Both the position numbers and the translations under genes were made by a program. Source: an uncultured Pseudomonadota bacterium (GTDB lineage Bacteria > Pseudomonadota > Alphaproteobacteria > RF32 > CAG-239). From it: 23,645 nucleotides of DNA. Shown piece by piece: positions 1 to 7,180 of this stretch. The stretch is taken from assembly GCA_902495305.1 (NCBI GenBank), contig CABUWG010000030.1, forward strand, positions 1-23,645, read 5' to 3'. The notes below the pieces were generated by a model that saw only the letters and a program-made list of their open reading frames with translations, made no database searches and had not been told where the DNA came from. Numbering within the stretch: the first letter of the stretch is position 1; each line of letters opens with the position of its first letter.

Positions 1-106
1 GCTCGGCGCTTGTCAAACCCCGTTCCGTCATTATCCGGTCTAATTCCTGATTACAATAAGCCCGAAAATTCTTATACCATTTTTTTCTATATTCTCTTGA
101 TAACAT
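1..106 (-). CDS. 5' end of an unidentified gene (partial, runs off left edge)
   Basis: The ATG sits at 106-104 on the minus strand, preceded by AGGAGCTAAAAAAA, a strong ribosome binding site. The frame stays open for the 35 codons inside the window. The visible N-terminus (MLSREYRKKWYKNFRAYCNQ, then ELDRIMTERG) is basic and aromatic-rich, with no signal peptide or membrane segment. I do not recognise the family from this fragment. It begins only about 25 nt after the terminator of the structured RNA at 131-296, so that RNA could be its leader. In many proteobacteria 6S RNA is followed by the 5-formyltetrahydrofolate cyclo-ligase gene, but these residues do not clearly match that family. Confidence 0.6.
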   Translation of the reverse strand, partial: MLSREYRKKWYKNFRAYCNQELDRIMTERGLTSAE

Positions 107-130
107 TTTTTTTAGCTCCTTGATTTTGTT

Positions 131-296
131 AAAACAAAATCCGCCTAAAAAATAGGCGGATGGAGCTAACAAACTGTACTAGAACAGTCGTGGGTATTCG
201 CCGTGCAAGCACGCTTATTTGACCACACTCCACCCAAAGTGGAATTAAATCTAGTAAGATGTTTGTTAGACACCACAATCCGTCTCCGGACTGCGA
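131..296 (-). ncRNA. Structured RNA with own promoter and terminator: 6S-like RNA candidate, or an attenuator leader
   Basis: Read on the minus strand, a sigma70-type promoter (302-329) is followed by about 165 nt that fold extensively and end in an 8-bp GC-rich hairpin (arms 160-153 and 147-140) plus TTTTGTTTT. The elements seen are a UCCG-GAGA-CGGA tetraloop hairpin near the 5' end, a long closing stem CUAACAAAC/GUUUGUUAG, a second paired segment ACUAGA/UCUAGU inside it, and an inner GUG-CUUG-CAC hairpin. The length and single-rod shape resemble 6S RNA (ssrS), but I could not match a primary-sequence signature. Because a terminator stands right before the SD of the next gene, a riboswitch or attenuator leader is the main alternative. 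Existence of the RNA is well supported; its identity is not. Confidence 0.5.
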
Positions 297-301
297 GGTT
301 T

Positions 302-329
302 ATCATAAAGTATTACGGTAATTTTGCAA
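302..329 (-). promoter_or_regulatory. Sigma70-type promoter for the structured RNA
   Basis: Minus-strand -35 TTGCAA (329-324), 16-nt spacer, -10 TATGAT (307-302). The predicted start is near 296, which matches the 5' edge of the folded region. Confidence 0.55.
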
Positions 330-374
330 GCGGATTTTTAAGATAAGGGTAAAGGTATTCCCTTTATGCGATAT

Positions 375-412
375 AAAAAACTTTCCCGCTTTTTATCCTC
401 AAAGCGGGAAAG
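375..412 (-). terminator. Rho-independent terminator of rpoH
   Basis: A perfect 12-bp stem (381-392 with 401-412, core CCCGC/GCGGG) has an 8-nt loop. On the minus strand it is followed by TTTTTT (380-375). It lies 22 nt after the rpoH stop. Confidence 0.85.
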
Positions 413-433
413 TCTGTCTTTATAAAAGCTTCA

Positions 434-1306
434 TTACATTTTGCTCAGAATTTCTTTTCTGATCTTCTTAATCGAATTCAGCTCAATCTGACGTACGCGT
501 TCTTTAGAAATGGCATAAGTCTTGCTCAAATCATCCAGCGTAATCGCCTTGTCACACATCCGCCGTTTGAAAAGAATATCTTTCTCCCGCGGGTTCAGGC
601 AAGTCAGCGCCTGATTAAAAAGCTTGCGGCGATAGCGCATTGTCTCCGAGCGCGCATAAACTTCTTCCTGATTGGGCTTGCCGTCGGCAATAAAGTCCAT
701 CCACTCGGTACCGCTTTCGGCCGAAGAGTCAATAACCGCATTCAATGAACCGTCATGCGCCTTCAGCCGCATGTTCATATCCGTCACATCCTGCACGCTC
801 ACATCCAAAGATGCGGCAATGCCGCCCAGAACTTCGGAAGAAAGTTCGCGGTCATCCATCACATTAAGTCTGTTTTTGATTTTACGAAGATTAAAAAACA
901 ATTTTTTCTGCGCCGCAGTCGTTCCGATTTTTACCAAAGACCACGAGTTGAGAATATATTTCTGCACCGAAGCCTTAATCCACCACAACGCATAAGTAGA
1001 AAAACGAAAACCTTTTTCAGGTTCAAACTTGTCAACCGCATACAAGAGGCCGATGTTTCCTTCAGAAATCATCTCCGCCACCGGCAGCCCGTAGCCGCGG
1101 TATTTGGAAACAACTTTTACAACCAGCCGCAAATGCGAGGTAATAAGTTTGTAGGCAGTTTGAATATCTTTAGTCCTTTGGTACTCGATTGCCAGATTGT
1201 ACTCATCTTCCTGAGAAAGAATGGGGTATCTTCTGATACTCTGCAAATAACGAGCCAAATTTAGTTCCGGAGAGAAGTCGATTCCGTTTAGATTCAATTG
1301 ATCCAT
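434..1306 (-). CDS. rpoH: RNA polymerase sigma-32 factor RpoH
   Basis: Heat-shock sigma factor that directs RNA polymerase to chaperone and protease promoters. The diagnostic RpoH box QKKLFFNLR is at residues 133-141. Region 2 is at about 55-130 (LWWIKASVQKYILNSWSLVK) and the region 4.2 helix-turn-helix at about 255-278 (ISKERVRQIE). The length of 290 aa is normal for alphaproteobacterial RpoH. The frame is open upstream to 1399, but I choose ATG at 1306: it has AAGGAG seven bases upstream, and MDQLNLNGIDFSPE aligns with the usual family N-terminus, whereas the extension has no SD. It lies 103 bp behind rluD in the same direction. A weak promoter-like pair (TTGAGT, 16 nt, TAAAGT) lies in that gap, and a strong terminator follows the gene. 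The rluD-rpoH pairing is common in alphaproteobacteria. Confidence 0.95.
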   Translation of the reverse strand: MDQLNLNGIDFSPELNLARYLQSIRRYPILSQEDEYNLAIEYQRTKDIQTAYKLITSHLRLVVKVVSKYRGYGLPVAEMISEGNIGLLYAVDKFEPEKGFRFSTYALWWIKASVQKYILNSWSLVKIGTTAAQKKLFFNLRKIKNRLNVMDDRELSSEVLGGIAASLDVSVQDVTDMNMRLKAHDGSLNAVIDSSAESGTEWMDFIADGKPNQEEVYARSETMRYRRKLFNQALTCLNPREKDILFKRRMCDKAITLDDLSKTYAISKERVRQIELNSIKKIRKEILSKM

Positions 1307-1409
1307 TGTCGATCTCCTTAACATTTTGACCGTAACCGAGTTTAACAGCATAAAAGTTTTCCACAACCTATACTTTAGTTCTATTGACTCTAAACTCAAA
1401 AAGATTGGA

Positions 1410-2381
1410 TTAACGATTCAAAACATCAATCAATTCGGCAAAATCAGCCGGAAATTCTGAAGAAAAACAAAGCCTTTCGCCACTGCGCGGATGAACAAAA
1501 CCCAGCGTTGTCGCATGCAGAGCCTGCCGCGGAAAAGCATTAACATAAGCCTTTTGTCCGGCCGAAGAAAACTTCAGCGACGTCTTTTTAGATTTCTCAT
1601 ACAGCTTGTCGCCTATCAGATTACAGCCGATACTCGCCATATGCACCCTTATCTGGTGCGTCCGTCCGGTTTCCAGATTGCATTGCACCAAAGCCGCCGA
1701 ACCGTTAAAATTCTGAACGGTTTTATAATTAGTCGCCGCCGTTTTGCCGCCGGTCTGCACCACCGCCATTTTTTTACGGTCATAAGGGCTGCGTCCGATA
1801 TTAGCCTCGATTCGTCCCTGCAACGGATTCGGCAGGCCGTAAACCACGGCAAAATATGTCCGTTCGATGGAATGAACAAAAAACTGCTCGCACAACCCTC
1901 TGTGCGCCAAATCATTTTTGGCGGCCACAATCAGCCCGCTGGTATCTTTATCGATTCGGTGCACAATCCCCGGACGTTTGACGCCGCCGATACCGGACAA
2001 GCCGCCGCGGCAGTGAAAAAGCAGCGCATTCACCAACGTTCCGGAATAAGCCCCCGGCGCCGGATGAACGGTCATTCCGGCCGGCTTGTTGACCACAATC
2101 AGGTCATCGTCTTCATAAACAACGTCCAAAGGAATGTCCTCCGCCTGCGGCACGGCCTCGTCCGGTTCGGGAATTTCCAGCTGATAAACGTCTCCGGCGC
2201 GAACCTTAAAAGAATTGTCGACAATCACCTCGTCATCACAACTCAAACAGCCCAAAGCAATCAGGCGCTGAATTTGCGAGCGCGACACGCCGGCCACATT
2301 CGCGGCCAGAAATTTATCCATGCGCTGCCCTTTTTCCGCTGCTTCCACGGGTTTGGTAAAAAATATTTCTGAGTCGTTCAT
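1410..2381 (-). CDS. rluD: 23S rRNA pseudouridine synthase, RluD/RluA family
   Basis: Converts specific uridines of 23S rRNA (helix 69 in the case of RluD) to pseudouridine. At 323 aa it has the family length. An N-terminal S4 RNA-binding domain covers about residues 19-66 (DKFLAANVAGVSRSQIQRLI). The catalytic motif HRIDKDTSGL is at 141-150, with D144 as the expected nucleophile, and the conserved GRTHQIRVH is at 239-247. The start ATG at 2381 has only a weak A-rich SD, but no later start would preserve the S4 domain. Its promoter overlaps that of the divergent gene at 2452. Specificity as RluD rather than RluC or RluA rests on the S4 domain and the rpoH neighbour. Confidence 0.9.
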   Translation of the reverse strand: MNDSEIFFTKPVEAAEKGQRMDKFLAANVAGVSRSQIQRLIALGCLSCDDEVIVDNSFKVRAGDVYQLEIPEPDEAVPQAEDIPLDVVYEDDDLIVVNKPAGMTVHPAPGAYSGTLVNALLFHCRGGLSGIGGVKRPGIVHRIDKDTSGLIVAAKNDLAHRGLCEQFFVHSIERTYFAVVYGLPNPLQGRIEANIGRSPYDRKKMAVVQTGGKTAATNYKTVQNFNGSAALVQCNLETGRTHQIRVHMASIGCNLIGDKLYEKSKKTSLKFSSAGQKAYVNAFPRQALHATTLGFVHPRSGERLCFSSEFPADFAELIDVLNR

Positions 2382-2385
2382 ATTC

Positions 2386-2415
2386 TTGTTTGATAAATTA
2401 AAATTTTGCTATAAA
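2386..2415 (+). promoter_or_regulatory. Putative promoter of the small membrane protein operon
   Basis: TTGTTT (2386-2391), 18-nt spacer, TATAAA (2410-2415), with an extended -10 TGC at 2407-2409. Predicted start near 2422, about 30 nt before the ATG. Confidence 0.45.
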
Positions 2416-2441
2416 ATACATTTAATAATAGATTTTTGCAA
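2413..2441 (-). promoter_or_regulatory. Putative rluD promoter
   Basis: Minus-strand TTGCAA (2441-2436), 17 nt, TATTTT (2418-2413). Its -10 overlaps the -10 of the divergent promoter, so the two may compete for polymerase. Confidence 0.4.
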
Positions 2442-2451
2442 GAGGATAACC

Positions 2452-2736
2452 ATGGACAAATTAAAATTAGTCAAAACAATCGTCTTTCTTCTGACGTTTC
2501 TCCTCGTCTTCGGAACCCTGCTGCTGATTGGCGGCATAATCAAAAAAACCCGCACAACAGACACCGCCCTTCCGCAACAGCTCGGATTAAACCAGCCGTC
2601 CGGCAGCCGGATTGCCAAAATCCTGCCGCAAAACGGCTTTTTGTATCTGCTGGTCAAAGACGGCGGGCTTCCTGACCGGATTATAATTCTGGACGCCTCC
2701 TCCGGCAAAATAACCTCAACCATCAGTGTAAATTAG
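2452..2736 (+). CDS. Small single-pass membrane protein, DUF6476-like
   Basis: 94 aa. The start ATG at 2452 has AGAGGA upstream. The frame is open further upstream to 2320, but that region overlaps rluD on the other strand and has no SD near a start. One hydrophobic helix covers about residues 7-27 (VKTIVFLLTFLLVFGTLLLI), with a basic KK after it. A short extracytoplasmic part ends in a strand-rich motif, YLLVKDGG followed by IIILDASSGKI. The plan of one helix plus a compact beta tail, beside rluD, recalls the small alphaproteobacterial DUF6476 proteins, from memory of that family. Function is unknown. It is followed almost without a gap by the next gene, so the two are probably co-transcribed. 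Confidence 0.7.
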   Translation: MDKLKLVKTIVFLLTFLLVFGTLLLIGGIIKKTRTTDTALPQQLGLNQPSGSRIAKILPQNGFLYLLVKDGGLPDRIIILDASSGKITSTISVN

Positions 2737-2745
2737 GTGATAAAA

Positions 2746-3819
2746 ATGGCAAAAGCAAAAAAAGACAGCGCCCCGATGGAACTGGCTTCGATTTTTGAAG
2801 AAGAAGAGCAAAACAACGTTGAGCTCCCCGGAGCCGGAACAGATGACGATGAAGAATTCAACCGTCTGCTGAATGACTTTATCGCCTCGGAACTCAAAGA
2901 CATTGATACCGAAATCGAAGAAAAAAAAGAAGAAATCGCCGCGGATGAAAAAATCCGCCATGTTGTCCGCGAACCCGAAGACAGAAGCCGGCAGGAAACC
3001 CCGCAACCCTTGAACCGGACTGCCGCACCGCAGCCTCAGGAACCGGAAGCCGTTATGAAACAAACAACCGTTAAGGAACAACCCGAACCGGTCAGACAGG
3101 AACCCGCCTCCCTGCCGCAAAAAAGCAAAATCATTTTATGCGAAGAAGAAGACGCCCTGTTTTCGGCTTTTCAAAACTTCAAAAATGCCATCGAAACCAT
3201 TGCCGGCCAGTTCAACCTGAAAACGCCGAAATTCACGATTACGGAAGAACTGCTCTACCCGCGTTACAAACCCAAAGTCAGCGCCGATTTTACCAACGCC
3301 ACGCTTGACGGCTGGGACATCATCCTCAAAGCGCACGGCAGCCGCCTGCAAGACCTGCGGCCCGACGCCGGTGATGACGACATCTTAAACTTTGCCGAGC
3401 AGGAAGAAGACGAAGTCTTGCAGCTTGCCCTCATCTCTTACGTTGAGGTTCTGATTGAGATTGAAAGCTGCGAAATCGCTTATGAAAGCCGCCGCGTCAA
3501 AGCCAAAAAAAGATGGCTGGAAAAGAAGATTATTGAAGAACATGAAGCCCGTCAGGCCAAAATCAAAAAATACATTGCCCTGATTGAAGAACAAAAATTT
3601 CCGATTAACTCAGAAAGGCTGGTCGTCAACTACTTCAAAACCGCACGCAAAGATCCCAAAGGCGCGCACGAAATTCTTGTCAACAATCCGGCGACTTATG
3701 CGCCGATTGAAGTCAGTAAAATTCCGCCCCGCCTGTTCGGATTGATAAAAAGCAAACCGGAAGATGGCATAAAATTCAACCGGATTATCGGTAATTTTCT
3801 GAAAAAATTAAAGGCTTAA
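2746..3819 (+). CDS. Unknown acidic protein with a disordered N-terminus
   Basis: 357 aa, family not recognised. A GTG at 2737 is in frame, but ATG at 2746 is preferred because AGGTGA sits just upstream, overlapping the stop of the previous gene; this suggests translational coupling. Residues about 10-65 are strongly acidic (runs such as FEEEEQ, TDDDEEF, EIEEKKEE). About 70-130 is a Pro/Gln/Arg-rich linker. From about 135 a folded domain begins (CEEEDALFSAFQNFKNAIET), containing a long charged helix at roughly 245-290 (KAKKRWLEKKIIEEHEARQA), and it ends in a Lys-rich C-terminus. No signal peptide or membrane segment is seen, so it should be cytoplasmic. Its neighbours are the type IV coupling-protein genes downstream. 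A role as adaptor or scaffold there is speculation. Confidence 0.8.
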   Translation: MAKAKKDSAPMELASIFEEEEQNNVELPGAGTDDDEEFNRLLNDFIASELKDIDTEIEEKKEEIAADEKIRHVVREPEDRSRQETPQPLNRTAAPQPQEPEAVMKQTTVKEQPEPVRQEPASLPQKSKIILCEEEDALFSAFQNFKNAIETIAGQFNLKTPKFTITEELLYPRYKPKVSADFTNATLDGWDIILKAHGSRLQDLRPDAGDDDILNFAEQEEDEVLQLALISYVEVLIEIESCEIAYESRRVKAKKRWLEKKIIEEHEARQAKIKKYIALIEEQKFPINSERLVVNYFKTARKDPKGAHEILVNNPATYAPIEVSKIPPRLFGLIKSKPEDGIKFNRIIGNFLKKLKA

Positions 3820-3846
3820 GCTTTTTTAGAATTTTTAGAAAAAATG

Positions 3847-3878
3847 TAGACAAAATACAAAACTTATGCTAGCATAAT
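3847..3878 (+). promoter_or_regulatory. Putative promoter with a 14-bp palindromic operator
   Basis: TAGACA (3847-3852), 17 nt, TAGCAT (3870-3875); an alternative -10 is CATAAT at 3873-3878. The perfect palindrome TTATGCTAGCATAA (3864-3877) covers the -10, a usual place for a repressor site. It lies in the 89-bp gap before the gene at 3909. Confidence 0.35.
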
Positions 3879-3908
3879 ATAAAATAAGTTTTTGGGCAGG
3901 AAAATAAA

Positions 3909-5339
3909 ATGAGTCAGGATCAGGAAAACAACACCAAACGGGAAAGAATAAACGCGATGAAAAACAAAATCACCATCAATGAAAGCGACAACGATTCAAT
4001 CACCGTAACGGGAACAGAAAAAAACAAAGTCAAGGTCAATGAACAAGACCGCAAAAAAGTTGAGCTGTCCGAGCTCAACCTGCTGACGCCTGAGGAAAAA
4101 GAAAAACTGGCAAAAGGAAAAGGCAAAGAGACAGATGAAGAAGAAAAAACAGGCAAAGTCAACCGTGGTGACGGTGACCGCGCCAAAGCAGACTGGAAAC
4201 GCGACAAATTAATTGAATATACCGACATCATCGACTTTTTGTTTAAAGAAATCATTGTCGAGGGTTTGGACTGGTCATTGAACAAAGTTGTCAATGCCGC
4301 CACCTTTACCACGGCCTGGATGGTTGACGGCACCCTGAACGCGGCATCGCACGCCAAAGACAGCATTTGGGACGACATCAAAAGCTACCTTGAAAAGCGA
4401 AAAGAAAAACAAAAGCAGGATGCCGAAAAAGCCAAGCTCCCTGACTCTCAGGACAAAACCGGCGCTTTTGCCAATACTGTTGCAGACATACATAAAAACA
4501 AAATCCCGCAGCCGGGGCAATCGGCATTAAATGACACCAACAAAAAGATTATTGAAGGCGTTGCCGGCTTCGTCCGCCGCGGCGAATATAATAACTTAAA
4601 ATTCATGTCGCCCGAGACTTTGAACATCATTCAACAAGCCGATCCGCAAAAATTAAATGAAATCCTGTCTCCGGACAATATGAAGACTCTTTCCGCTTCA
4701 ATATTATATACGACTGAGATGGCCGACCTTTATTCAACCAACATGGCTTCTGCCCGCATGCTGACCGAAAAAGCCAAAGACGGCAAGGCTTATGACGGTA
4801 TAGACGAGCAAAAAGTCTTTGATATGTTAAAACTGGAAGCCCGCAAAGAATTCACCGGATTGATTAACCATTCTGCCCAAAATGGCGACAATATTCCTGA
4901 AGCGGCTCAAAGTTATTTTGAAACTTCCGCAAAAGCCAACCAGTACATCAGGGATGAAATCCAAAAAGGCAATTATCAGGAAAAAGGCAAACAGCCGGCT
5001 CCCAATCCTTACATGGAAAAACTGGATAAAGATATTGCCGCCGCCAAAGACATGCCTTATGCCGCCCAGACCGGAATGGTTGAACTGGCAGATGAAATCA
5101 CCTCCCGTCAGGAAAATCTGGCCGGCGTCAAAGACGCTCTGGAAAAACGCGAAGCCTTGATTGAAGCCCGCAAAGCAGACCTTACCAAACGCCGCGACCA
5201 GTTCCGTCAGGCCTGTGCCAAATCAAAGAACCCGATTCTGGCGCAAAAAGCCCAGACCGGACAACTTCATGCCCCGCAGATAGGATTGGACAAACAACAA
5301 TTTCTGCAAATGCAAAGAATGAGAGAGCAGACCAAATGA
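3909..5339 (+). CDS. Unknown charged protein of the coupling-protein cluster
   Basis: 476 aa, family not recognised. The first ~115 residues are highly charged, Asn/Lys/Glu-rich and probably disordered. A middle amphipathic segment (IIDFLFKEIIVEGLDWSLNK, about 107-126, continuing to about 150) is mildly hydrophobic but contains charges, so it is not a clear membrane helix. The remainder is Ala/Lys/Gln-rich and helical, ending in a coiled-coil-like stretch (VKDALEKREALIEARKADLT). There is no signal peptide. The start ATG at 3909 is preceded by GGCAGGA. Its stop overlaps the next start (ATGA at 5336-5339), so it is translationally coupled to a two-helix membrane protein. Possible roles are adaptor, chaperone-like or secreted substrate of the coupling protein; the sequence does not decide. 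Confidence 0.8.
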   Translation: MSQDQENNTKRERINAMKNKITINESDNDSITVTGTEKNKVKVNEQDRKKVELSELNLLTPEEKEKLAKGKGKETDEEEKTGKVNRGDGDRAKADWKRDKLIEYTDIIDFLFKEIIVEGLDWSLNKVVNAATFTTAWMVDGTLNAASHAKDSIWDDIKSYLEKRKEKQKQDAEKAKLPDSQDKTGAFANTVADIHKNKIPQPGQSALNDTNKKIIEGVAGFVRRGEYNNLKFMSPETLNIIQQADPQKLNEILSPDNMKTLSASILYTTEMADLYSTNMASARMLTEKAKDGKAYDGIDEQKVFDMLKLEARKEFTGLINHSAQNGDNIPEAAQSYFETSAKANQYIRDEIQKGNYQEKGKQPAPNPYMEKLDKDIAAAKDMPYAAQTGMVELADEITSRQENLAGVKDALEKREALIEARKADLTKRRDQFRQACAKSKNPILAQKAQTGQLHAPQIGLDKQQFLQMQRMREQTK

Positions 5340-5818
5340 TTGCAAAAACATTCAAAATCGGAATAATCGGCATAGTCTGGAGCTATTTGTTCTTCTACTA
5401 TGCCAATATTTTGTTTTTGTATTTTTGGGGTTTTGACCTCTTTTCTCCGGCCGGCTGGCAAAAGATTGCCGCTTTTTGGAATCACGGCGGCATAATCCGC
5501 GAAGGCAAAGATTATGCCTTCCTTTTCACAATCTTACTGCTGCCGTTCGTCTGGATTATCGGATGGCGCTGGCTCTGCCGCATCCGCCTGAGCAAAATCA
5601 TTACCTGGCCTTTTGAGGCTTATAACCGTCATATCATCAAAAAATACGGTTCGCAGGCCGGCAAACGCTTTGTTCTGAAAAACATGGGACAAAGCACCAA
5701 AATTGAAGAAGACATCAAAATCGCCACCAACGCGGTCAAGCCCAATCCGGAACAGGATGCCGACAAAATCCGCGAGGCGGTAAAAAACAAACTGAGCAAA
5801 GCTCAGCCAAAAAAATAA
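5336..5818 (+). CDS. Two-helix membrane protein, short paralogue of the tandem pair
   Basis: 160 aa. The start overlaps the previous stop (ATGA). Two membrane helices lie at about residues 7-30 and 60-80, joined by a loop with FDLFSP and W41. A basic, then acidic cytoplasmic tail follows (about 85-160). The N-terminal ~100 residues align without gaps, at a constant offset of +2, with the next protein: W15/W17, F33-D34, F36, P38, W41, W48, K58, A61-F62, W73 and G76-W77 are all shared. The pair therefore arose by duplication, with the long C-terminal part present only in the second copy. I do not recognise the domain. The context (same operon as a VirD4/TraG ATPase) suggests a membrane partner of the coupling protein. 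Confidence 0.8.
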   Translation: MIAKTFKIGIIGIVWSYLFFYYANILFLYFWGFDLFSPAGWQKIAAFWNHGGIIREGKDYAFLFTILLLPFVWIIGWRWLCRIRLSKIITWPFEAYNRHIIKKYGSQAGKRFVLKNMGQSTKIEEDIKIATNAVKPNPEQDADKIREAVKNKLSKAQPKK

Positions 5819-5830
5819 CGGGAGAAAATA

Positions 5831-7171
5831 TTGAAACCGGTACTTGTTTTAAGCAGGGTTATAATCGTCGGTCTCTTCTGGAGCATATTCTTTCTGGAAG
5901 GGATTCGGATTATCATGCTCCAAAACTGGTATTTTGACATTTTCAATCCCGAACATTGGAATATTGCATGGAACCTGTGGCTTTCCGGCTGGGTGATTGA
6001 CGAACCCAAAGAATGGGCCTTTATCCTGATCATCCTGACGTTCATCCCGCTCTGGCTCACCGGCTGGGCCGCTTTGAGCCTCATCTGCTGGGAAAACATT
6101 ATCGGCCGCCTGTTTATCATCCCTTGGCAAATGATAAAGAAATCGTTTTTAAAACCGGTCAAAATCATTACCAATTCTTCCCTCAAGGGCGTAAAAAAGA
6201 AAAAATCCTACAAAGAAATCCGCCCGCGCAGCATTGGCGTTGTTTTGGACAATTCTTATTATACGGAAGACAAATCAAACAAAAATACGGCTCCAAAACC
6301 TGCCGCCAAAACGATAACGCCGGCCGCGCCCAAACCATTGCCGCAAAGCCCGAGCCTGATAGAGAAGGAAGCTGCAATTCCGGCACCGGCAGTCTTTGAC
6401 CATTCGCTCTTTCAGTTTGATGATGACGACGACTTTGAGTTCAACATTGACGCCTTTGACGACAAACCGGCCGAAAAACCGGCTCCGTTGCGGACGGAAG
6501 ACGCTCCTGCCCGCAATAACAAGAAAAAAGACGCCGGCAAAACGCGTGAAAACACCCAGCCCAGACAACCCCGCAAAGACAACAATGCCCCGTCCGGCGG
6601 CGCCAGACAAGCGGCTCCGGCCGCAAACGGCAAAAAACCGCTGCCTGTTGAATCCGGCAAAGCGCCGCGGGTATCCAATTCCACGCTGGAAGTCATCAAA
6701 CAAAAAGGTTACGAGGTCATTACGGCCGCCACCATCAGAAGCACGCTGGTGGACTTTATTGCCGTTTCCGGCAACCATATCAACCTCTGCCTGATAGACA
6801 AAGAACCCGGCGACTGGCTTGCTGACGAAGAACGCTTTAACGATGAAGAACCGTTATGGTTCTCCGAAAGCTCCCACCGCATTTCGCCGGTACGCAAAAT
6901 AGACATCGCCCGTCAGGCCCTGAAAGCCAAATTGGAAGAAGCCGGACTGGAATACACGCTTACCGCCTTTGTAATTGTTCAAATCGGCAATATTATCAAT
7001 GCCGAAGACATGTTTGAAATCTGGGATAATATGAATATCTCCGTTACAAGGATTGACAGAGGCTCTCCAAAAGAATTAAAATTGTTCTCAAAGAGTCTCG
7101 AAGATGCGGAAACCCCGATTGAAAAAGATGAATTTGAGAAATTAAAAAAATTTGTTAGAAGCATTGCATAG
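5831..7171 (+). CDS. Two-helix membrane protein with long linker and NERD-like C-terminal domain
   Basis: 446 aa, starting at TTG 5831 with GGGAG seven bases upstream; no ATG nearby would keep the membrane domain. Residues 1-105 repeat the two-helix domain of the previous protein (FDIFNP at 35-40, GW at 78-79). About 110-280 is a low-complexity linker rich in Pro, Ala, Lys and Asp, including an acidic FDDDDDFEF stretch. Residues about 281-446 form an alpha/beta domain whose order (VDFIAV strand, INLCLIDKE strand, PVRKIDIARQALKAKLEEAG helix, LTAFVIVQI strand) resembles a NERD/nuclease-like fold. The expected E-x-K is not intact (I322-D323-K324). It ends nine bases before the coupling-protein gene. 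Function is inferred only: cytosolic recruitment or scaffold subunit of the coupling complex. Confidence 0.8.
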   Translation: MKPVLVLSRVIIVGLFWSIFFLEGIRIIMLQNWYFDIFNPEHWNIAWNLWLSGWVIDEPKEWAFILIILTFIPLWLTGWAALSLICWENIIGRLFIIPWQMIKKSFLKPVKIITNSSLKGVKKKKSYKEIRPRSIGVVLDNSYYTEDKSNKNTAPKPAAKTITPAAPKPLPQSPSLIEKEAAIPAPAVFDHSLFQFDDDDDFEFNIDAFDDKPAEKPAPLRTEDAPARNNKKKDAGKTRENTQPRQPRKDNNAPSGGARQAAPAANGKKPLPVESGKAPRVSNSTLEVIKQKGYEVITAATIRSTLVDFIAVSGNHINLCLIDKEPGDWLADEERFNDEEPLWFSESSHRISPVRKIDIARQALKAKLEEAGLEYTLTAFVIVQIGNIINAEDMFEIWDNMNISVTRIDRGSPKELKLFSKSLEDAETPIEKDEFEKLKKFVRSIA

Positions 7172-7180
7172 GAACAATAA

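Noticed and set aside
1491..2372. Long plus-strand open frame opposite rluD
   Set aside because: rluD shows catalytic and S4 motifs in its own frame; the opposite frame is basic, Arg/His-rich and domain-free.
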